The notes under the pieces are model-generated. The model had not been told where the DNA came from and searched no databases. It saw only the letters and a program-made list of their open reading frames with translations. Shown here piece after piece: positions 5,349-10,131 of a stretch of DNA of 10,131 bases (positions are counted from its first letter, which is position 1; each line of letters starts with the position of its first letter). Made by a program: the position numbers and the translations under genes. Origin of the DNA: an uncultured Bacilli bacterium (lineage in GTDB: Bacteria; Bacillota_I; Bacilli_A; RF39; UBA660); contig CANPWS010000034.1 in NCBI GenBank assembly GCA_947584955.1, forward strand, positions 1 to 10,131. The letters run 5' to 3'.

Positions 5349-5690
5349 TTATACTAATTCTAAGATAACCATTAAAGCGTTATCTCCTTTTCTTTCTTTC
5401 ATTTTTACGATTCTAGTATATCCACCGTTTCTATCTTTATAACGTGGTACCAAATCATAGAATACTTTATCTACACATGCCATATCATTATGTAAAAATG
5501 CAAGAGCTTTTCTTCTAGAAATTAAAGTTCCTTTTTTACCATATGATATCATTTTATCAAAGCTTTTTCTTACTTCTTTTGCTCTAGTTTCAGTAGTAAC
5601 AATTTTTTCATTTTGAATTAATTGCTTTGTTAAAGTAGCAAGCATGCTTCTTCTATGTTTATTATCAACGCCTAATTTTCTATAAGCCAT
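5349..5690 (-). CDS. rplQ: 50S ribosomal protein L17
   Basis: L17 binds 23S rRNA in the large subunit near the exit tunnel. The 113-residue product begins [17 protein letters not shown], matching the family's N-terminal pattern (RKLGR.S.HR..ML). It continues with the conserved region around [25 protein letters not shown] and ends with the usual MVILELV strand. It is slightly shorter than the roughly 120 residues of Bacillus L17. AAGGAGG lies 7 bases before the ATG and only 17 bases separate it from rpoA. It is the last gene of the ribosomal cluster. In Bacillus the next genes are the ECF-transporter genes ecfA/ecfA2/ecfT; here an SDR gene follows instead. Confidence 0.98.
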   Translation of the reverse strand: MAYRKLGVDNKHRRSMLATLTKQLIQNEKIVTTETRAKEVRKSFDKMISYGKKGTLISRRKALAFLHNDMACVDKVFYDLVPRYKDRNGGYTRIVKMKERKGDNALMVILELV

Positions 5691-5707
5691 ATTTTTTCCT
5701 CCTTACT

Positions 5708-6664
5708 TTAGTCATCTTTTCTAAATGATAGTCCCATATCTTTAACTTTATCCATAACTTCTTTAAGAGATTTTTTACCAAGATTTCTAATTTTCATCAT
5801 TTCATTTTCACTCTTTTCTACTAAGTCATTTAAAGTTAAAATATTAGCACGTTTTAAACAATTATATGCTCTTACGGAAAAATCTAAATCATCAATAGAA
5901 GTTTCCAATATTTTTGAATTAGAATCTTCAGTATTAGAGATCATAAGTCCTGTTTCATCTGCTATTTCATTTAGATCAGCTAGCACTTCAAAATGTTCAA
6001 TTAAAATTCTACTTGCAAGTGCAATCGCTTCTTCTGGAGTAATTGAACCATTAGTCCATACTTCCATAATTAATTTATCATAATTATTATTTTGACCAAC
6101 ACGTGCATCTTCTACTTCATAGTTAATTCTTTCAATTGGAGAATATAAACTATCAATAGCTATAACGTTTGGTTTAGATTTTGTATCTAATATTTTTTTA
6201 TTTTCATCTGCTCTAACATATCCACGACCACTACCAACAGTCATTTCCATATTTATGCTTCCACCTTCAGCAAGTGTGCATATAACTTGATCAGGATTTA
6301 ATATTTCGATATCGGCATCTTGTTCAATTGAACCAGCAGTAACCACTCCAGGAGTATTTGCAGATAATCTAATTTTTTTACCATCGTCAGTAGAATGATT
6401 CTTAAGTACTACACTTTTTAAATTAAGTACTATTGCAGTTACATCTTCAATTACACCATCCATTTTTTGAAATTCATGTGCTACACCATCTATTTTAACA
6501 CTAGTAATTGCATCACCTGGTAAACTAGACAACATTACTCTTCTAAGAGCATTACCTAAAGTAGTACCAAATCCTCTTTCTAATGGTTCAATTTCAAATT
6601 TTCCATAATGACTACTTTCAATATATTCTTTTACTTTATAATCTGGTTTTTCAAATTTTAACAT
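5708..6664 (-). CDS. rpoA: DNA-directed RNA polymerase subunit alpha
   Basis: Alpha forms the dimer that nucleates RNA polymerase assembly and contacts promoter UP elements and activators. I take the ATG at 6664 (MLKFEKPDYK...), giving 318 residues. The longer frame from a GTG at 6676 overlaps the AAAAGGAG Shine-Dalgarno (6676-6683) and adds four residues with no counterpart in Bacillus RpoA (which begins MIEIEKP). The N-terminal domain shows the conserved EPLERGFGTTLGNALRRVMLSSLPG. The C-terminal domain keeps the DNA-contacting set R265, N268, G296, K298 and S299 (VRAYNCLK and NLGKKSL), with the same numbering as the E. coli protein. A linker of about 15 residues rich in Asp/Ser/Asn joins the domains. 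It is 24 bases downstream of rpsK. Confidence 0.98.
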   Translation of the reverse strand: MLKFEKPDYKVKEYIESSHYGKFEIEPLERGFGTTLGNALRRVMLSSLPGDAITSVKIDGVAHEFQKMDGVIEDVTAIVLNLKSVVLKNHSTDDGKKIRLSANTPGVVTAGSIEQDADIEILNPDQVICTLAEGGSINMEMTVGSGRGYVRADENKKILDTKSKPNVIAIDSLYSPIERINYEVEDARVGQNNNYDKLIMEVWTNGSITPEEAIALASRILIEHFEVLADLNEIADETGLMISNTEDSNSKILETSIDDLDFSVRAYNCLKRANILTLNDLVEKSENEMMKIRNLGKKSLKEVMDKVKDMGLSFRKDD

Positions 6665-6675
6665 TTTTTTTGCCA

Positions 6676-6683
6676 CTCCTTTT
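6676..6683 (-). promoter_or_regulatory. Shine-Dalgarno deciding the rpoA start
   Basis: AAAAGGAG on the minus strand is 11 bases before the ATG at 6664 but shares its final G with the in-frame GTG at 6674-6676. The GTG therefore cannot be used efficiently, and the ATG start is favoured. Confidence 0.75.
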
Positions 6684-6688
6684 CTAAA

Positions 6689-7072
6689 TTATCCACGGCG
6701 TCTTTTTGGTGGACGACATCCATTATGTGGAATAGGTGTTTTATCTGTTATTGTTTTAACTTCTAATCCTGCAGTTTGTAAAGAACGAATTGCAGCATCA
6801 CGTCCAGCACCTAATCCTTTTACAGATACATCTACACTTTTCATTCCCATTGCTACTGCTTCACGTCCTGCTTTTTCAGCACTAGCACTAGCAGCAAATG
6901 GAGTAGATTTTTTACTTCCTTTAATACCTTGAGTTCCAGAAGCAGCCCAAGTAATAGCATTACCTTCCATATCAGTAATTGTAACTATTGTATTATTAAA
7001 GCTTGTGTTAATATGTGCTACACCATTTGGAATGTTTTTCTTTACTTTACGTTTTCTTGCTTTATAAGCCAT
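6689..7072 (-). CDS. rpsK: 30S ribosomal protein S11
   Basis: S11 lies on the platform of the small subunit near the E site and contacts 16S rRNA helices around the mRNA exit. The 127-residue product carries the family's [20 protein letters not shown] core, the [11 protein letters not shown] motif, [13 protein letters not shown], and the very conserved C-terminus [14 protein letters not shown]. One point of interest is [11 protein letters not shown], where most bacterial S11 proteins have VKGPG.GR. GGAGG lies 7 bases before the ATG, and the gene starts 16 bases after rpsM, as expected within the operon. Confidence 0.98.
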   Translation of the reverse strand: MAYKARKRKVKKNIPNGVAHINTSFNNTIVTITDMEGNAITWAASGTQGIKGSKKSTPFAASASAEKAGREAVAMGMKSVDVSVKGLGAGRDAAIRSLQTAGLEVKTITDKTPIPHNGCRPPKRRRG

Positions 7073-7088
7073 AAAACTTCCTCCTTAA

Positions 7089-7454
7089 TTATTTTTTCTT
7101 ATTTGCAACAACTTTACCTTTACCCTTACGAGTTCTGGCATTTCTATTTGTTCTTTGACCTCTAACTGGTAAATTTTTCTTGTGCCTTGTTCCTTGATAA
7201 GAATTAATTTCCATCTTAGTCTTAATATTCATGTTGATTTCTCTTCTTAAATCACCTTCAACAGTTATTTTATCAACTTCTGCTCTAATTCTAGATAATT
7301 CATCTTCAGATAAATCTTTTGCTTTTTTATTTATATCAACATTAGCATTCTTTAAAATTGTTTTAGATAAATTTCTTCCAATACCATAAATATAAGTTAA
7401 AGATATTTCAATTCTTTTATCATTTGGTATATCAACACCTTTAATACGTGCCAT
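7089..7454 (-). CDS. rpsM: 30S ribosomal protein S13
   Basis: S13 sits at the head of the small subunit and contacts the P-site tRNA and the large subunit (bridges B1a/B1b). The product is 121 residues, the same length as Bacillus S13. It starts [21 protein letters not shown], has the GIGR helix-hairpin motif and VEGDLRREI in the middle, and carries [14 protein letters not shown] before a Lys-rich tail that reaches into the decoding region. AGGAGG lies 8 bases before the ATG and begins just after the rpmJ stop codon. Confidence 0.98.
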   Translation of the reverse strand: MARIKGVDIPNDKRIEISLTYIYGIGRNLSKTILKNANVDINKKAKDLSEDELSRIRAEVDKITVEGDLRREINMNIKTKMEINSYQGTRHKKNLPVRGQRTNRNARTRKGKGKVVANKKK

Positions 7455-7469
7455 TTTTTATTCCTCCTA

Positions 7470-7805
<336 letters not shown>

Positions 7806-7813
<8 letters not shown>

Positions 7814-8564
7814 CTTTATCATCTCCTGTTAATATTTTATAACCATCTTTTGTAACTAGAGTAGTGTGTTCAAAATGGGCTGATGGTTTATTATCACCTG
7901 TTATTATTGTCCAATCATCATCAAGTATAAATACATTTCTTGTTCCTAAATTAAGCATTGGTTCTACTGCTATTACCATTCCTTCTTTTAAAACTGGACC
8001 TACACCTTTTTTACCATAATTGGGAACATCAGGTTCTTCATGCAAATGAGAGCCAACACCATGTCCAACAAGCTCTCTAACTACTCCAAGCTTATGAGCA
8101 TTGGCATAAGTCTCAATAGCATTAGAAATATCTCCAATTCTAGCACCTGGTTTTATTTGTTTTAAACCTTCATATAATGCTTTTTCAGTATGTTCTAATA
8201 AATACTCTTTACTTTTAGAAACTTTTCCTACTGGATAACTCCATGCAGAATCTCCATGATATCCCTTATAACAAGCACCAATATCAATACCTATTATATC
8301 TCCTTCTTTAAGACGTCTATTTGATGGTATACCATGTACAACTTCTTCATTAATTGAAGTACAAATACTTCCTGGAAAGCCATTATATCCCTTAAAAGAC
8401 GGTGTAGCATCTTTACTTCTTATAAATTCTTCAGCTAAATGATCAAGTTCTTTAGTTGTAATACCAGGTTTTATATAATCTTTTAAATACTGATGTGTAA
8501 GATAAACTATATGACCTGCTTCTTTTAATAAAGAAATTTCATAATCACTTTTAATACTAATCAT
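7806..8564 (-). CDS. map: Methionine aminopeptidase type I
   Basis: The enzyme removes the N-terminal methionine from new proteins. The 252-residue product has the pita-bread fold with all five metal ligands in place: D94 (IDIG), D105 (GDSAW), H168 (GHGVG), E201 (EPM) and E232 (FEHT). The substrate-binding H78 (VVHGIP) is also present. It lacks the N-terminal zinc-finger extension, as expected for type Ia. The start ATG is 1 base after the adk stop. The best Shine-Dalgarno (GAGGAG, 8579-8584) is in the end of adk, a rather long 14 bases away, so map may rely on coupling to adk. Family alignment supports this start ([17 protein letters not shown]). It overlaps infA at its 3' end. Confidence 0.97.
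7823..7827 (-). promoter_or_regulatory. Shine-Dalgarno deciding the infA start
   Basis: AGGAG on the minus strand is 9 bases before the GTG at 7813 and directly abuts the in-frame ATG at 7822. Spacing supports the GTG, within the end of map, as the initiation codon. Confidence 0.8.
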
Positions 8565-8565
8565 A

Positions 8566-9225
8566 TTATTTATTAATTATCTCCTCAATTTCTTTAAATA
8601 TATCAATTGCAGATCTACCTTCTATTACTCTTACAACTTCTAAAACTTTTTTATTTTTATAATAATCTATTAAACTTTTTGTCTTTTCCATGTATGTTTC
8701 AAATCTATTAATAAATGTTTTTTCATTATCATCATTTCTAACTTTCAAATTATTTCCACATTTATCACAAATATTTTCTTTTTTAGGTTTTAACTCTTCT
8801 ATTTCTAAATTATAACTAGCACCACAATTAGAACATACAATTCTACTTAATGTTCTTTTCATTGCTAATTCTTTTTCTATATCTAAAAAAATTACTTTAC
8901 CTAATGGTTTATTAATTTTTTCTAACATTTTTTCATATTCTTTTGCTTGTTCTAAATTTCTAGGATAGCCATCTAATATATATCCATTTAAAGCATCATC
9001 TTTAGTAATTCTAGTTTCTAATAATTTTGTAATTATTTCATCACTAACTAATAAACCATTATTCATCATTTCTTTTATTTTAAGACCTAATTCTGTTTCT
9101 TTTTCTGCTTCCTGCCTAAGTAAATCTCCAGTTGAAATATGAGGAATATTATATTTTTCAGATAACAACTTAGCTTGTGTACCTTTTCCTGCAGCAGGAG
9201 GAGCAATAAATATAATATTCTTCAT
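8566..9225 (-). CDS. adk: Adenylate kinase, long form with zinc-binding LID
   Basis: Adenylate kinase interconverts ATP + AMP and 2 ADP in the cytoplasm. The 219-residue product keeps AMP-binding STGDLLR (31-37) and DGYPR (85-89), and a long LID with the zinc-type Cys4 set C131, C134, C153 and C156. R163 and R174 are in the usual places. The P-loop is unusual: [10 protein letters not shown] at 8-17, where the family normally has GxPGxGKGT, so glycines 8 and 11 are alanines while G13, K14 and T16 remain. Its ATG overlaps the secY stop by one base (TAATG), and AAAGGAG lies within the last secY codons 7 bases upstream. Confidence 0.96.
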   Translation of the reverse strand: MKNIIFIAPPAAGKGTQAKLLSEKYNIPHISTGDLLRQEAEKETELGLKIKEMMNNGLLVSDEIITKLLETRITKDDALNGYILDGYPRNLEQAKEYEKMLEKINKPLGKVIFLDIEKELAMKRTLSRIVCSNCGASYNLEIEELKPKKENICDKCGNNLKVRNDDNEKTFINRFETYMEKTKSLIDYYKNKKVLEVVRVIEGRSAIDIFKEIEEIINK

Positions 9226-10131
9226 TATCTTACTCCTTTATAACTTCTATTTACTAAACTACTTTCTAATTGCTTATATGTCTCAAGTGCAACACCAACA
9301 ACAATAAGTAATCCAGTTCCTCCAATACTAACACTTGTAGGTAAATTTGTATTAATAAAACTACTAAATACAATAGGAATTGCAGCTATTATAGCTATAA
9401 ATATTGTTCCTAATAATGTTATTCTACCTAAAATTGTTTTTATATAATCTTTTGTTTCTTTTCCTGGTCTTATTCCTGGTATATATCCACCTTGTCTATT
9501 TAAATTTTGTGCTAATTCTTCTGGATTGATTTGTAAAAATGTATAGAAGAATCCGAATATAAATATTAATAATATATATATTGTAAATCCTACTGGTGTT
9601 GTATAATTAAGATATTTTGAAACAAACAAAGTAAAACCATTTTCACTATCTAAAAGTCCAGATATAAATGCAGGAATTGAAAATATTACTGATGAGAATA
9701 TTACTGGCATAACCCCTGCAGAATTTAATTTAAATGGAATATAATTTTGTCTAGCACCATACGCACTAGTAGTTTGATTTGAATATTGTATTGGTACTCT
9801 TCTTTCAGATTGTTCTACAAATATTATTCCTACAATTATTGCAATATATAAAATTACAAAAATAGTAAAACTTACAATTCCTATAAATGTTGAAGTAGAA
9901 CTTTCTAAAATTAATGCCTCAAAAGTATCAATAAACATCTTAGGAATTGTTAATAGAATACCTGACATTATTATTAGTGATATTCCATTTCCAAGTCCTT
10001 TTTGAGTAATTTGATCTCCAAGCCAAAGTAAAAATGCTGTTCCTGCAGTTAATATTGTTGCTATTTTTATATATTCTATTGCACTGCCATTTTTTACAAA
10101 GGCAAAAGCCATAGCAAATCCTTGTAAAAAT
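9225..10131 (-). CDS. secY: Protein translocase subunit SecY (N-terminal part beyond the window)
   Basis: SecY is the channel of the Sec translocon in the cytoplasmic membrane. The frame runs to the window edge; about 301 codons are visible, and since SecY is normally about 430 residues, roughly the first 130 (segments 1-3) are missing. Visible are GDQITQKGLGNGISLII and the cytoplasmic loop VEQSERRVPIQY. The C5 loop GGYIPGIRPGKETKDYI contains the arginine important for SecA-driven export. The C-terminus LLIVVGVALETYKQLES ends in SLVNRSYKGVR. Seven hydrophobic segments fit segments 4-10. The gene is intact in the visible part and leads the adk-map-infA group as in Bacillus. Confidence 0.97.
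   Translation of the reverse strand, partial: FLQGFAMAFAFVKNGSAIEYIKIATILTAGTAFLLWLGDQITQKGLGNGISLIIMSGILLTIPKMFIDTFEALILESSTSTFIGIVSFTIFVILYIAIIVGIIFVEQSERRVPIQYSNQTTSAYGARQNYIPFKLNSAGVMPVIFSSVIFSIPAFISGLLDSENGFTLFVSKYLNYTTPVGFTIYILLIFIFGFFYTFLQINPEELAQNLNRQGGYIPGIRPGKETKDYIKTILGRITLLGTIFIAIIAAIPIVFSSFINTNLPTSVSIGGTGLLIVVGVALETYKQLESSLVNRSYKGVR

Noticed and set aside
6929..7165. Plus-strand open frame antisense to rpsK and rpsM
   Set aside because: It is fully covered by two certain ribosomal protein genes, with no start signal and no family resemblance.

Overview
The window is strongly AT-rich DNA from a low-G+C Gram-positive bacterium. The ribosomal, RpoA and SecY proteins are of Bacilli type. 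The compact layout, with almost every stop codon TAA, would suit an uncultured gut lineage between classical Bacilli and Mollicutes (for example an RF39-like group). That placement is an inference from composition and gene content. The standard genetic code fits: Trp codons I checked are TGG and no gene has an internal TGA.

All sixteen genes are on the minus strand, so transcription runs right to left. The right half (about 10131 to 5349) is the distal end of the large ribosomal protein cluster: secY (cut by the window edge), adk, map, infA, rpmJ, rpsM, rpsK, rpoA, rplQ. The order is the one known from Bacillus. Spacing is minimal: secY/adk overlap by 1 base, adk/map are 1 base apart, map/infA overlap by 8 bases, and infA's stop lies inside the rpmJ ribosome-binding site. 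A weak hairpin plus T-run directly after rplQ probably ends the operon.

The left half (5291 to 239) is accessory. It holds a short-chain dehydrogenase, then a promoter followed by a three-gene unit: membrane-anchored thioredoxin-fold protein, bacterial PH-domain protein, and a signal-less triple-LysM protein. Next come an unrecognised polytopic membrane protein with an extracytoplasmic C-terminal domain, a membrane-anchored XRE regulator with a Cys-rich outer domain and a perfect 28-bp palindrome in its own promoter, and a second membrane-anchored thioredoxin-fold protein. Two anchored thiol oxidoreductases, a Cys-rich one-component regulator and a LysM protein together point to envelope or extracytoplasmic redox functions; this is inferred.

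Positions 1 to 238 have no convincing gene. They hold a strong rightward-facing terminator hairpin, a second hairpin that can end the leftmost gene, and a candidate promoter reading leftward out of the window. Several start codons below differ from the longest open frame because a Shine-Dalgarno sequence or family alignment decides for a downstream start (infA, rpoA, the XRE gene, the 1791-2918 gene, the 239-856 gene). No rRNA, tRNA, CRISPR, insertion sequence or phage gene was seen.
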